63,488 bases of DNA from Bacteroidaceae bacterium (GCA_016280445.1 JAEEGS010000082.1:1-63488), one strand, 5' to 3'; shown: positions 53,723 to 62,736, counted from the stretch's first letter. Made by a program: numbers and translations. Notes: a model not told the origin generated them from the sequence alone.

Positions 53723-54652
53723 TTACCATCGTCTAACAACGATTGTGTTATATGTAACTCTTGGACGGCTCTTGTAATATGACGATACGATGTTTGACAC
53801 AGCTTTTATTCTTTCCTTTTCAACACTTGCGGAAATACGTCTCTCTTCAAGTTCCTGAGCACGTTCTGCAGCTTGGTCACTATTTATCTTTTGACGAATC
53901 TGATTGGACAAATTTTTAGCCTCTGATGCACAAGAACTCGTTGCATCAATGTCTGTTATCAAAGCTGATGCCGCCTCATAATCTTGTATGGCGAATTTTG
54001 CCCTAGCTTCCTGCAAAATTTGTGAACAATTAGCATTCTGGTATTGTTTATAGATACCGCTTAAAACACTTTGAACTTCTGTGTACCCACTAATCCCTGC
54101 GGGATACTCATAGAGCAACGACATTGCTTCCTCGTATTGCTTTTGAGTTGCAAGTGCTTTTGCCTGAGCTATCAAAGCGCTACGATTCCTAACATAATAA
54201 TTCTCTATTTTAGGTCTAATTTCTGTAAAGAAAGAAGCAAATCGAGGGTCATTTGTTGACAATTTAGCAAAACCCTCTTTGACAGCTTCTGACTTGCTAT
54301 ATCCCTTGCCCTTCAATTCCCATGTAATACTTCCAAAAGTAGTATTGCTATTTAAAGAAACAGCTTTGACAGTTAATTCAAAATTGACACTATAAATATT
54401 TCGCATGCCTCCTTCTATCATATCGTCACTAATGAAGTTGATGACAGGAAATAAAACGTTATTTCCACTATTAATTGATGTGGCGCCTTGATTTGTAATC
54501 ATCCTTTCCAATCTCGTTGACAATAATCTAAAAGCATTGGAATCAACGCCGCTTGTTGTCTCAGTGGGTACAACAACACCGAGGTTCAATCCTTGTGCTG
54601 ATGTTGTAATAGCAACAAGTAAAGTGCTCAGTATACAAAATAAGATTCTCAT
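53723..54652 (-). CDS. Secreted protein with helical (TPR-like) C-terminal half
   Basis: 309 residues, signal peptide MRILFCILSTLLVAITTSAQ. The first half is beta-rich (LNLGVVVPT, LFPVINFISDDMI, NFELTVKAVSLNS). The second half (from about residue 165) has helix pairs with Ala-rich spacing (RSALIAQAKALATQKQYEEAMSLLYEYP, ILQEARAKFAIQDYEAASALI), suggesting TPR or SEL1-like repeats, then a charged coiled coil. I recognise no family. It is one base from the next gene and 46 bp from the CsgG-like gene, so a working partnership is likely. Confidence 0.6.
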   Translation of the reverse strand: MRILFCILSTLLVAITTSAQGLNLGVVVPTETTSGVDSNAFRLLSTRLERMITNQGATSINSGNNVLFPVINFISDDMIEGGMRNIYSVNFELTVKAVSLNSNTTFGSITWELKGKGYSKSEAVKEGFAKLSTNDPRFASFFTEIRPKIENYYVRNRSALIAQAKALATQKQYEEAMSLLYEYPAGISGYTEVQSVLSGIYKQYQNANCSQILQEARAKFAIQDYEAASALITDIDATSSCASEAKNLSNQIRQKINSDQAAERAQELEERRISASVEKERIKAVSNIVSSYYKSRPRVTYNTIVVRRW

Positions 54653-54653
54653 A

Positions 54654-55532
54654 TCATTTGAAATTTATATATATAATACTTCCATTGATGTTCTCTTCAA
54701 AACTTAAATCTAGCCCCCGAAGAAACTTACGAAGACTCATCATAAATTTATTGACATTGTAGTTTCTGCCAGTGGCAGGGTCTCTAAGTGGAATTTTTAC
54801 ATCGTCGAATATCATAGACTTTGCCACTGTTCCTTGGATATGATATTGATTCTTATATGCATTTTCTTCCATCCATATTTCTAATTCATCCTTAAGAGGA
54901 TTCCCATCATTTCCGACTTCTGAGTCCATTGTTAAATCAGAAGTGTTTTGGAAACCAAAGTTTACAACAATAGAACGACCGTTTGCGACAATCTCATCGA
55001 ATTTCATCTGCATTGTTGCCAAGAAATCTTTTGAGACCTTGGATACGGCTTTTGAACCTAAAGCTCCGATATCATCTGTATAAAAACGACCACTATCGCC
55101 GACTTTATTAGCCAAGGAATTTCCTGACGAGACCTCATATGCTGTAAGTATCATCTTCACAGAGTTCCCTGAATTACTCATGGTACATGTGATTTCAGCC
55201 TCGACATAGACATCAGCTCCAGACTGCTCTACAACCATTTTCTTCAGGTCTGTCTGATTATCCTCTTGAAAGGCTGCCGATTGCGACAACATTTTTAGTT
55301 TGGCGACAAAGTCAACAGTTGTAAAACCTTCATTATCGAAAGCTTCTTTTATTTTGGTCAAAACAATACGTTTATTGACATCATCTTCAAGAACCATTCT
55401 ATAATCTTCACCTTGCTTGATATAAGGAAGCACCATAATTTTAGGTTGTACAGAAACAACAGTCTGCCCAATCGCATCGTTTGATGGTATTAAAACCATC
55501 ATACAGAAGAGAAGTGAAAAAATCTTTTTCAT
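54654..55532 (-). CDS. Secreted DUF6175-like protein
   Basis: 292 residues, signal peptide MKKIFSLLFCMMVLIPSNDAIGQ. The segment KIMVLPYIKQGEDYRMVLEDD, then RIVLTKIKEAFDNEGFTTVDFVAKLK, resembles the DUF6175 family of Bacteroidetes, whose fold is thought to be related to CsgG. That assignment is from memory of the pattern and is tentative. The gene is part of a four-gene set transcribed right to left, and its product probably works with the CsgG-like protein in the envelope. Confidence 0.55.
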   Translation of the reverse strand: MKKIFSLLFCMMVLIPSNDAIGQTVVSVQPKIMVLPYIKQGEDYRMVLEDDVNKRIVLTKIKEAFDNEGFTTVDFVAKLKMLSQSAAFQEDNQTDLKKMVVEQSGADVYVEAEITCTMSNSGNSVKMILTAYEVSSGNSLANKVGDSGRFYTDDIGALGSKAVSKVSKDFLATMQMKFDEIVANGRSIVVNFGFQNTSDLTMDSEVGNDGNPLKDELEIWMEENAYKNQYHIQGTVAKSMIFDDVKIPLRDPATGRNYNVNKFMMSLRKFLRGLDLSFEENINGSIIYINFK

Positions 55533-55549
55533 GTGATATTAAATTTTAG

Positions 55550-56005
55550 TTATACTCCAAAACGTCGGATAACATTGTGATTTGACAAAGATTCTTTTAA
55601 CGATTTGTAATGGATATTGACGTTAACCATATAGAAATTCTTCTTATCTGGTGTTTTACCTTGCTCAATTAAAGAAGCGGCAATGACAAAAGATCGAAAG
55701 CCTCCGTTGTCAAATAAATCATGATAATATGCGGCATGCTCATTATATGAACTTTGTTCATCCTGTACATATGGAATCTGTCGTCGTTTTGACCCCTTAA
55801 TGCCTTCAAAGATTAGAGCCTGTACGGCATCAAGACAGGCGTAATCTGTGGCCACTTTCTTCTTTACTCCATACACTATAACAGACATCTGTATGGATTC
55901 CTCTGTTTCTGATTGGTAAAAAATTTCGTATTGATGCTGTGCATAACAAGAAAGTACAGGCATCAAAAGAAAGATAAATGTTAAAATTTTTTTTATTTTT
56001 TTCAT
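55550..56005 (-). CDS. Small secreted protein, first gene of the CsgG-like cluster
   Basis: 151 residues, signal peptide MKKIKKILTFIFLLMPVLSCYAQ. The body contains MSVIVYGVKKKVATDYACLDAVQALIFEG and a C-terminal MVNVNIHYKSLKESL. The alternating beta-helix-beta look and position resemble small partners of CsgG/FlgO-type systems, but I recognise no family. It lies 17 bp upstream of the DUF6175-like gene and about 145 bp downstream of a good promoter. Confidence 0.6.
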   Translation of the reverse strand: MKKIKKILTFIFLLMPVLSCYAQHQYEIFYQSETEESIQMSVIVYGVKKKVATDYACLDAVQALIFEGIKGSKRRQIPYVQDEQSSYNEHAAYYHDLFDNGGFRSFVIAASLIEQGKTPDKKNFYMVNVNIHYKSLKESLSNHNVIRRFGV

Positions 56006-56151
56006 ATTGTGGAATTTAGGTTAATTAATAGATTCTACAAAGAGGAATAGTTTTCGGTCTTTGTCCATTTACTGTGAATTTCTCGATTCCAAGTAGACAA
56101 AAGTTCATAGCTCTTCTCGATGCGGCAACCCTCTAATAAAGATGACGCGGC

Positions 56152-56180
56152 AAAGATATACAATACTCACCTTTCGCAAG
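56152..56180 (-). promoter_or_regulatory. Promoter of the CsgG-like cluster
   Basis: The minus strand reads TTG (complement of 56178-56180), 18 bases, then TATCTTTG (complement of 56152-56159). Spacing is one base short of the usual range. The predicted leader is about 140 bases and starts near 56145. Confidence 0.65.
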
Positions 56181-56208
56181 CTTGTTTGCTCCGTAGATGG
56201 AGGGGGTT

Positions 56209-56280
56209 AGAAGAAGATAAAAGACGTCTGTTATGCCATTGGCATGGTGTTGTCGCCCTATCTTCCTTTATCTTCTTAAC
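56209..56280. terminator. Structured inverted repeat left of the RNA candidates
   Basis: AGAAGATAAA (56213-56222) pairs with TTTATCTTCT (56268-56277), extended by TTA/TAA at the base, and ATGCCA/TGGCAT nests inside. It lies just upstream of the CsgG-cluster promoter and may stop transcripts arriving from the right. Confidence 0.45.
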
Positions 56281-56433
56281 ATACGAAACTTAAATTATCA
56301 TAGGCTTTTGATTTTAAGATTGTTATTATTTTTTATTCTTGAAAGATCTCTCCTTCCTGCATATACACAAAGAGTGTGAGCCTTCCGACATTCCCTGTCA
56401 GTAGGTTCTGGTATACCTGTATATTGGAGAATG

Positions 56434-56711
56434 AAAAAGAGAACGGCTCACACCTGCGGTGATATACGGATAGTCTTTTCCCTATGTGGGAAGAAAGTCT
56501 GGATGTATAATCCCAACAGGAGGAACGCTTTTCAGTCCTCTGTCCAATATACAGTTAAATTTACCAGATTTACTGACGGACAAAGCTTGACGCTTCCTCT
56601 AAGTGCACCACACCACTCAAGGTGTTGCGGTGGCAAAGATAAGGAAAGTTTCTGAAACTTGTTCCATTGTGAGCCGTTTTTTTACCATATTTTTTGTAGC
56701 CGTTCTCTTTT
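56434..56711 (-). ncRNA. Candidate structured RNA with perfectly paired ends
   Basis: The minus strand has a -7 box TAACTTTG (complement of 56718-56725). The predicted 5' end, near 56711, is exactly where AAAAGAGAACGGCT begins. Its perfect 14-base complement AGCCGTTCTCTTTT lies at the other end (complement of 56435-56448) and finishes in a U-run. Internal stems include GAGGAA/TTCCTC and TTTGTCC/GGACA, with the small hairpins CTT..TTCCC/GGGAAAAG and CACC-GCA-GGTG. No convincing reading frame exists in the span. I see none of the signatures of tmRNA, RNase P RNA or SRP RNA, so the class is unknown. The length is about 278 nt. Confidence 0.55.
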
Positions 56712-56813
56712 CGCGGGCAAAGTTAGGTGTTTCCCCTTATGTTTACACGCTGATTTTTAGTCCTTTTCACCAGTCCATTTAGTCCATTTGCGGTTTGATG
56801 GGCAGAAAAGGGC

Positions 56814-56845
56814 AAAAAAAACGTGGACAATTACTATCGTCTACG
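56814..56845 (-). terminator. Terminator of the rod-shaped RNA
   Basis: On the minus strand, CGTAGAC (complement of 56839-56845) pairs with GTCCACG (complement of 56822-56828), with one mismatch, followed by eight T residues (complement of 56814-56821). Confidence 0.65.
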
Positions 56846-57057
56846 TTCTTCGAGGTATCGGCAAACACCTAACACGCTATATACGAGTAAAAGCCCACGC
56901 CAGCGACGTGAGCATCCTGACTTTTTACTCTTGCGTGTTCTTTTTATTTTTGCCGAAATTCGAAGAACAAGATTCTAAGCGGACGCTTCTTTCTATATGT
57001 CTTTATGTTGTGATGTTACATAGGCAAGGGGGTTGAGTGGATATTCTTTTGATTTTA
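56814..57057 (-). ncRNA. Candidate rod-shaped non-coding RNA
   Basis: The gene has a textbook promoter (57064-57093) and a terminator with eight U residues. In between, five nested stems make a long rod: TCGAAGAAC (56960-56968) with 56845-56853; TTTGCCGA (56949-56956) with 56858-56865; GCGTGTT (56933-56939) with 56871-56877; TTTTACTC (56923-56930) with 56885-56892; and the tip CGTGAGC (56907-56913) with GCCCACG (56893-56899). Such order cannot easily arise by chance. No protein frame fits. A long rod with internal loops recalls 6S RNA, but that is only a resemblance. Confidence 0.7.
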
Positions 57058-57063
57058 CAGTTG

Positions 57064-57093
57064 CAAAAGTACAACGTTTTTTTGAAGGAACAA
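57064..57093 (-). promoter_or_regulatory. Promoter of the rod-shaped RNA
   Basis: The minus strand reads TTG (complement of 57091-57093), 19 bases, TACTTTTG (complement of 57064-57071), then C. This is a full consensus match. It lies downstream of the LRR gene and points away from it, so it cannot serve that gene. Confidence 0.8.
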
Positions 57094-57115
57094 AGAAAAG
57101 GAGAAAAAAGTTTGT

Positions 57116-58414
57116 TTATTCGCTGGCTTCGATGACTCCTCCTTTGAAGATTTCTTCTGTCCAACCAGCGGCGATGTAGGCATCGCGGGTGCCTGGGGGA
57201 ACGGTTAAGGTGCATGTTTTATGGATATGATCAAAGGCTTCCTTGCCAAAGGAAATCGGTTTGTCCCAATGGCATGTGACAGATTTCAGCCCCATACTCC
57301 AAGCAAATGCGGTTGTTCCGATTTTGGTGATGTTGGCAGGGATGTCCATAGATTCTAAAGAATAGCATGAGTAGAAAGCAGAAGTACCAATAGTGGTGAC
57401 ATCCTTAGGGATTACCGTCGTGCTGCATCCTGACACCAGTTTGTTGGTGGCAGTTTCTATGATGGCATTGCAGTTGTTTCGCGAATCATATACAGTGTTA
57501 TTCTCATCCACAGTGATGTATTTCAGGTTGGCCATGGCGAAAGAATTCCATTCGTTAATGGATGTGACGCTGCTGGGAATGGCCAGGGAAGTCAGACTGT
57601 TGCAAAGATAAAATGCAGAGTAACCAATGGATGTCACGCCGTCGGGGATTGTGATGGCAATCAGTCTGGTGCACTGAGAGAAAGCGTGTGTATAAATGGA
57701 TTTCACCTGACTGGGAAGGATGATGGAGGTGAGGTTGCTACATTGGGTGAACGCTTTTTCTCCAATATAGGTCAGTCCTGTAAAGTACTGCAACTCGTCG
57801 AATGTGGTGATGGTGGTGTCCTCGCGAAAGACATCCTTCAAGTCTTGCACTTGGGCTGCTTCTTCGTAGCTCAGTTCGCCATCGCCATTGCTGTCCCAAT
57901 GCTCCACGCAGAGGGCTTTCACGGCAGAGTCGGCAAAGGTGATGGGGTCTGTTTGGGAGTGGGATGGGGTCGGGGATTGGGTGTGGAAGAAGAAAAAGAA
58001 GAGGAGTAATACAATGAGGATACCACCTCCGACTCCCACTATAATGGGGAGGGAGAATTTACCTTGCTTAACTCCTTTTTCTGTTCCCTCTATAGGGGAA
58101 AGGATGTCACCTTGTTCATTTGCAGGGATACCATTCCCTTCCTCCTGGGAGGATGAGGGGAGGGTCTGTTGAAAGGCTTCCCAACTCTCTGCTCCGACGA
58201 ATTGTGCCAAGAGGTTGAGGGTGGAAAGGCGGGGCGTAACGGGTTCGGAGAGGTAACCCCACAGACGTTTCAGGGTTGTGGCACTGATGTGTTGGTGAAG
58301 TGTGGCCGAGATGCACTCCGACAGATACTCAAAATCTTTCGGAGTCTTCATTGTTCTATTCACCTGTTGCTCAATGCGTTGAAGAAGCAGGGTCAGTGAT
58401 GGGTCTTGTTTCAT
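57116..58414 (-). CDS. Membrane-anchored BspA-like leucine-rich repeat protein
   Basis: 432 residues in a type II layout. Residues 1-85 are a cytoplasmic helical domain (LSECISATLHQHISATTLKRLWGYL) with a helix-turn-helix look, seen in several Prevotella envelope proteins. A transmembrane helix follows at about 122-143 (LPIIVGVGGGILIVLLLFF). Next is an EF-hand/dockerin-like loop DSNGDGELSYEEAA (174-187). From about 205 onward come BspA-type LRR_5 repeats of the form LTSIILPSQVKSIYTHAFSQC. BspA-like LRRs bind host or bacterial partners in Tannerella and Treponema. Here the LRR would face the periplasm rather than the outside, so it may instead sense something. The single gene ends near an RNA gene cluster. 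Confidence 0.8.
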   Translation of the reverse strand: MKQDPSLTLLLQRIEQQVNRTMKTPKDFEYLSECISATLHQHISATTLKRLWGYLSEPVTPRLSTLNLLAQFVGAESWEAFQQTLPSSSQEEGNGIPANEQGDILSPIEGTEKGVKQGKFSLPIIVGVGGGILIVLLLFFFFFHTQSPTPSHSQTDPITFADSAVKALCVEHWDSNGDGELSYEEAAQVQDLKDVFREDTTITTFDELQYFTGLTYIGEKAFTQCSNLTSIILPSQVKSIYTHAFSQCTRLIAITIPDGVTSIGYSAFYLCNSLTSLAIPSSVTSINEWNSFAMANLKYITVDENNTVYDSRNNCNAIIETATNKLVSGCSTTVIPKDVTTIGTSAFYSCYSLESMDIPANITKIGTTAFAWSMGLKSVTCHWDKPISFGKEAFDHIHKTCTLTVPPGTRDAYIAAGWTEEIFKGGVIEASE

Positions 58415-58514
58415 TTAGATTCTTTTGTAAAGGTATATCTTTGTTTTTACACCCGACAACATGTCGAGCGCGAATCCTGTATCAACCATCGCCACTTCGC
58501 CGTTCCGCCTGTGG

Positions 58515-58531
58515 GCTTTGTTCCACAAAGC
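58515..58531 (-). terminator. Small hairpin downstream of the PBP4 gene
   Basis: GCTTTG and CAAAGC pair around a five-base loop, 14 bases after the stop codon. No U-run follows. The 130-bp gap to the LRR gene otherwise holds only a poor -7-like TACCTTTA for that gene. Confidence 0.3.
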
Positions 58532-58544
58532 AACACATCATTTT

Positions 58545-59909
58545 TCACCTTGCCAACTCCTGACAGATACGGTCTTGGTAGTCGCGGGCGACTTTGGAGG
58601 TGAGGGTGCCGTTGACGATGATGGAAAAGGCGAGCAGGTGGCCGTTGGAGGCGGTGACATAACCTGCGAGGGCGCTGACTCCTTCGACGGTGCCGGTCTT
58701 AGCATGGACGTTGCGGTAGGCATTACCTGTCTTCATGCGCTCGTCGAGGGTACCGTCCACACCGGCGATGGGGAGTGCGGCGTAGAAGGGCTGATAGATG
58801 CTGGGGTTCTTGTAGGCATAGCGGAGTAGTGCTACTTCGATGTCGGGGGTGACGTAGTTGTAGAGCGACACACCGCTGCCATCAGCCACTTCGAGGGAAA
58901 CGGTGGAGGCTCCTGCCTTGCGGATGACGCTTTCCACCTGCTGGGCACCGTCTTTCCACGAGCAGTTCTTGGATTTGGCTGCATTGGCGAGTTGGTAGAA
59001 GACGGCTTCGGCATGATAGTTGTCGGAGTTCTTGAGCATGCGCTGAAGCACTTGCTCGATGGTGCGGGTCTTGGTGTGGCAGAGTGTGCCGCCACCAGGA
59101 TAGTCTGTGGTGCCGTAGGGAACAATGGCTGCACTGACTCCTGTGATGCCGAGGTTCTTCAGCTCATGACCGAGGGCATAGACGAAGTGAGCGGCAGGAT
59201 GGAAGGAGGCACTCTTGGAATAGGTGCCGAAGTTGGGGTATTCTCTGCCGCGTTCGACCATCAGGGCACAGTGGTAGGGCTGGTATTTGCTGGGCACATC
59301 GTCCCAACACCAACCGTTGCCGTAGAGGTCGGCATTCTTCATGCTGGCATCGCCATAAATCTTGCCGCTGACGCGCTTGATGCCTGCATCGCGGATAGCA
59401 CGGGCAAGTTCCTTGAGGTCAGCGTGGGAATACATGGGGTCGAAGTCGCCCACCACGTAGAGGTCGCCGCTGAGTGTGCCATCTTCGGCAATGCTCCCCG
59501 TGTAGTAGGTGCGGGTCTTGATTTCGTGCTGTGCACCGATGATGCTGAGGGCCGAGATGGCGGTAAGCACTTTCTGGGTGGAGGCGGGCCGCATGACCTT
59601 CTGGCTGTTGTAGCCCCAAAGGAAGGAGTCGGCGGTCAAGTCCCATACGGAGATGCCTGCATAGTAGGGGGCACGGTCGGCTTCACGTGCAAATTGGTCG
59701 AGTGCGAGTTTCACACGTTCGTCCCATGAGTAGGACAAGTTCTGTGAAGAGAGTGTGTCAATGTATACGGTGTCGGCGAAGAGCGTGTCGGACGATGTCG
59801 CTGCACGTTCTGCTTTCAGGGGTGTTGGCACAATGTCTTGTGCGTTGACGGAAACAAAGAGGGCTGCTGACAGCAGACCTGTCAGCAGCGCACGGTTATA
59901 TTTTTTCAT
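58545..59909 (-). CDS. dacB: D-alanyl-D-alanine carboxypeptidase/endopeptidase (PBP4 type, S13)
   Basis: 454 residues, signal peptide MKKYNRALLTGLLSAALFVSVNAQ. The three active-site motifs are in order: SxxK at Ser110-Lys113 (STQK), SxN at Ser295-Asn297 (SDN), and KTG at Lys404 (AKTGTVEG). The long insert between the first two motifs is the hallmark of class C PBP4/DacB. The enzyme trims pentapeptides and cleaves cross-links in the periplasm. An upstream in-frame ATG at 59918 is possible. It lies 28 bp downstream of the M16 peptidase gene, and the two are probably co-transcribed. Confidence 0.92.
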   Translation of the reverse strand: MKKYNRALLTGLLSAALFVSVNAQDIVPTPLKAERAATSSDTLFADTVYIDTLSSQNLSYSWDERVKLALDQFAREADRAPYYAGISVWDLTADSFLWGYNSQKVMRPASTQKVLTAISALSIIGAQHEIKTRTYYTGSIAEDGTLSGDLYVVGDFDPMYSHADLKELARAIRDAGIKRVSGKIYGDASMKNADLYGNGWCWDDVPSKYQPYHCALMVERGREYPNFGTYSKSASFHPAAHFVYALGHELKNLGITGVSAAIVPYGTTDYPGGGTLCHTKTRTIEQVLQRMLKNSDNYHAEAVFYQLANAAKSKNCSWKDGAQQVESVIRKAGASTVSLEVADGSGVSLYNYVTPDIEVALLRYAYKNPSIYQPFYAALPIAGVDGTLDERMKTGNAYRNVHAKTGTVEGVSALAGYVTASNGHLLAFSIIVNGTLTSKVARDYQDRICQELAR

Positions 59910-59937
59910 CTTATACATTATTATAATATAGAGGGGA

Positions 59938-62736
59938 TTATTGAACAGGACTGGTCATACCTATCTCGGCACAGTTGCCGCTCTTGAAGATGAGGCGTGC
60001 CACCTCCTGAATGTCGGCCGTGGTGATGGAGTTGACAAGGTCGACGTAAGGAGCCACATTCTCTTCGCCATAGAGCACATAGGCAACCATCTGGTTCATC
60101 CAGTAGCCATTCTTCTTCAGTTGTTCTTCGTGGCTGCGGAGCATATACTCCTTCACCTTCTGGAGGTTTTCCTCCTTGGGACCATTGGCCACGATGTCTT
60201 CCACACCTTTGTAGACAATCTCTGTCATGCGTTCGCGCTTCTCTGGTGCGGTGGGCAGTTGAATCCTCACAACGGCCTCTTCCTGCGGGTAGCGGCTGAG
60301 GCTTGCGTTGACAGGCACTCCATAGGCACCACCTTCGTCTTCACGCACGGTTTCGGTGTAGAGCATATCCATCAGTTGGTCGAGCATGCTAATCATGATG
60401 CGGTTCTTGAGGTTCATCTTCATCGGAGTGTGGTAGTAGAAGAGGACGATGGCATTGGGGGTTTCCTGATGCTTCTCGAACACATTCTTCAGTTGTCCGT
60501 CGGCCATCTTCAGGTCGATGGTCTTGTACTGCTCCGAACCTTTTTGGGTGGGCAGAGCACCGAGATACTGAGCCAAGAGTGGGGCAATGCTGTCGGCATC
60601 ACAGTCGCCCACGATGAAGAACTCGAAGTCGTCGCCATCGGCAAAACGCTCGCGGTAGAGTTGGATGATGCGGTCATAATTGATGCGGTCGAGGTCTTCG
60701 GGCTTGGTGCGCAGCATGCGGCGGTTGTTGTTGTAGAGCACCTTGACAATGGTGTCGTTCAATGCTGTGGTGGGCTGCAGTTCTCTGTTTTTCATGTTGG
60801 CCTTGCTGCGCTGGATGGCAGAGTTGTAGGCTTCCATGTCCTTGCGTGGTGCGGTGAAGTGGAGGTAGGTGAGTTGAAGCAGGGTTTCGAGGTCTTTCTT
60901 CACACAAGAACCTGACACGGTTTCACTTTCGTTGCCCACGCCTGTGTTGACGTTGGCTTGAATGCCTGCCAAACGTTTGTTGAGTTCGGTGGCGCTGAAG
61001 TTACCCCAACCGCCCACGCTGACCAATCCGATGCTGCTGGTCTGGTCGTATTCGTCTATGCTGTAAAGCGAAGTGCCTCCCCAACTGTGGGCATAGAGAG
61101 AAATCTGGTTGGGCGAGAAGTTGGTCTTCTTCACATGCACCTTCACGCCATTCTTGAGGGTGATGAGTTTGGCATCGTACATGTCGTCCTCCATCTTCTT
61201 CACCTTGCCGGGCTTTGGCATCTTCTCGATGAGCGGGGCATTGTTCACTTCTTCCTTGAGCGGTTCGATGGTCTCTGCTTCCACTTCGGCCATCCAGCGG
61301 AGAATGTCCTCCTTGCTGGGCAGGATGTTGTCTTCCTTGTCGGCAGCGAACAGGCTGATGACGAGGTTGGAGGCTGGCATCCTCTGCAACATTTGGTTGA
61401 CCATCTCCACACGGGTCATCGGCACCATCTGGTTCATGGTTGCGTAGTCCCACTCAATACTTGTGACGGGTTCGTTGTCGATGAAGTTACGCACACACTC
61501 GTTTACATAGGAATGGCTCTCCACCTTGTCGCGATGCAGGTAGGAACTTTCGAGTCGCGAGAGGTATTCGGCTTTGAAACGTTCATATTCAGCGGTGGTG
61601 AAGCCATATTTCTTGGCTCTCAGTATCTCACGGTAGAGCGCCTTGACAGCAGTTTCGTATTTGTTTTCTTCACACACCACTTCACCGATGAAGGCTGCCT
61701 TGGTGGATGACACGAGGAAGTCGCCAAAACCGAAGTCAGCACTCAGGAAAGGAGCGTTCTCCTTCTGCAAGATGTCGCTGATGCGCTCGTTGAACATATC
61801 CCCCAAAGCATCGGTGAGCAGGCTAAAGTTGATGTAAGCCAACGTATTTTTCATCTCGCGTGGGAAGGGCTCAGTCTTCCACATGAAGAGGATGGCGTTG
61901 TTGCGCTGTTCCTTGTCCTTGTTGATGGAGACGATGGGCTCTTCGTTGTCGGGCACGGGATAGTATTCAAACTTGGCAGCATCAGCCCCTGCTGGCTGGA
62001 TGTCGGCAAAGACTCTCTGGATTTTCTGTTCCATTTCGTCCACGTTGATGTCACCGACAATCACGATGGCCTGCAAATCGGGGCGATACCATTTGCGGTA
62101 GTAACTGCGTAGGGCTTCATAAGGGAAGTTCATCACCACGTCCATCGTGCCGATAGGCAGACGCACACCATACTTGCTGCCAGGATACATCTCTGGCAGA
62201 GCCTTCTCGTACATGCGCATCATGGCCGAAGAGCGCATACGCCATTCTTCGTTGATGACACCACGTTCCTTGTCAATCTCTGTGCCTTCCAGCAGCAGGT
62301 CGTGGCTCCAGTCGTGCAGAATGAGCAGACAGGAGTCGATGGCTCCTGCGGTCTCCACATTCACATTGTCGATGTTGTACACCGTCTCGTCGAAAGAGGT
62401 GTAGGCATTCAGGTTTTCGCCGAACTTCACGCCGATGGTCTCTAAATACTTTTTCAGACGGTCGCCTGGGAAGTTGGTGGTTCCGTTGAAGCACATGTGC
62501 TCCAAGAAGTGTGCCAGACCGCGCTGGTCTTCCTCTTCTTGGATGGAGCCGACCTTTTGAGCGATGTAGAAGAAGGCGCGTTTCTCAGGCCACGCATTAT
62601 GACGTATGTAATAGGTCAGCCCGTTGGGTAGCGTGCCTTTGCGTACAGCCGAGTCCATGGGCAGGGCCATGTTCTGTGCCTGTGAGGAAACTAAAAGTGA
62701 GAAACTAAAAACTAAAAGTGCTAATATCCTTTTCAT
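59938..62736 (-). CDS. M16 family (insulinase-type) zinc metallopeptidase
   Basis: 932 residues, signal peptide MKRILALLVFSFSLLVSSQAQ. The inverted zinc motif HFLEH is at His76-His80, and the third ligand is Glu157 in KERGVINEE, exactly the HxxEH-x76-E spacing of active M16A/B enzymes. The length gives two halves of the clamshell; the second half (KTNFSPNQISLYAHSWGG.., then RFADGDDFEFFIVGDCD) lacks the zinc motif, as usual. Exported M16 peptidases in Bacteroidetes degrade peptides in the periplasm or at the surface. It starts 23 bp after nadB. Confidence 0.9.
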   Translation of the reverse strand: MKRILALLVFSFSLLVSSQAQNMALPMDSAVRKGTLPNGLTYYIRHNAWPEKRAFFYIAQKVGSIQEEEDQRGLAHFLEHMCFNGTTNFPGDRLKKYLETIGVKFGENLNAYTSFDETVYNIDNVNVETAGAIDSCLLILHDWSHDLLLEGTEIDKERGVINEEWRMRSSAMMRMYEKALPEMYPGSKYGVRLPIGTMDVVMNFPYEALRSYYRKWYRPDLQAIVIVGDINVDEMEQKIQRVFADIQPAGADAAKFEYYPVPDNEEPIVSINKDKEQRNNAILFMWKTEPFPREMKNTLAYINFSLLTDALGDMFNERISDILQKENAPFLSADFGFGDFLVSSTKAAFIGEVVCEENKYETAVKALYREILRAKKYGFTTAEYERFKAEYLSRLESSYLHRDKVESHSYVNECVRNFIDNEPVTSIEWDYATMNQMVPMTRVEMVNQMLQRMPASNLVISLFAADKEDNILPSKEDILRWMAEVEAETIEPLKEEVNNAPLIEKMPKPGKVKKMEDDMYDAKLITLKNGVKVHVKKTNFSPNQISLYAHSWGGTSLYSIDEYDQTSSIGLVSVGGWGNFSATELNKRLAGIQANVNTGVGNESETVSGSCVKKDLETLLQLTYLHFTAPRKDMEAYNSAIQRSKANMKNRELQPTTALNDTIVKVLYNNNRRMLRTKPEDLDRINYDRIIQLYRERFADGDDFEFFIVGDCDADSIAPLLAQYLGALPTQKGSEQYKTIDLKMADGQLKNVFEKHQETPNAIVLFYYHTPMKMNLKNRIMISMLDQLMDMLYTETVREDEGGAYGVPVNASLSRYPQEEAVVRIQLPTAPEKRERMTEIVYKGVEDIVANGPKEENLQKVKEYMLRSHEEQLKKNGYWMNQMVAYVLYGEENVAPYVDLVNSITTADIQEVARLIFKSGNCAEIGMTSPVQ

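Noticed and set aside
56431-56655. Plus-strand open frame of 74 codons
   Set aside because: It is antisense to a candidate structured RNA, has no promoter on that strand, and has no protein-like composition.
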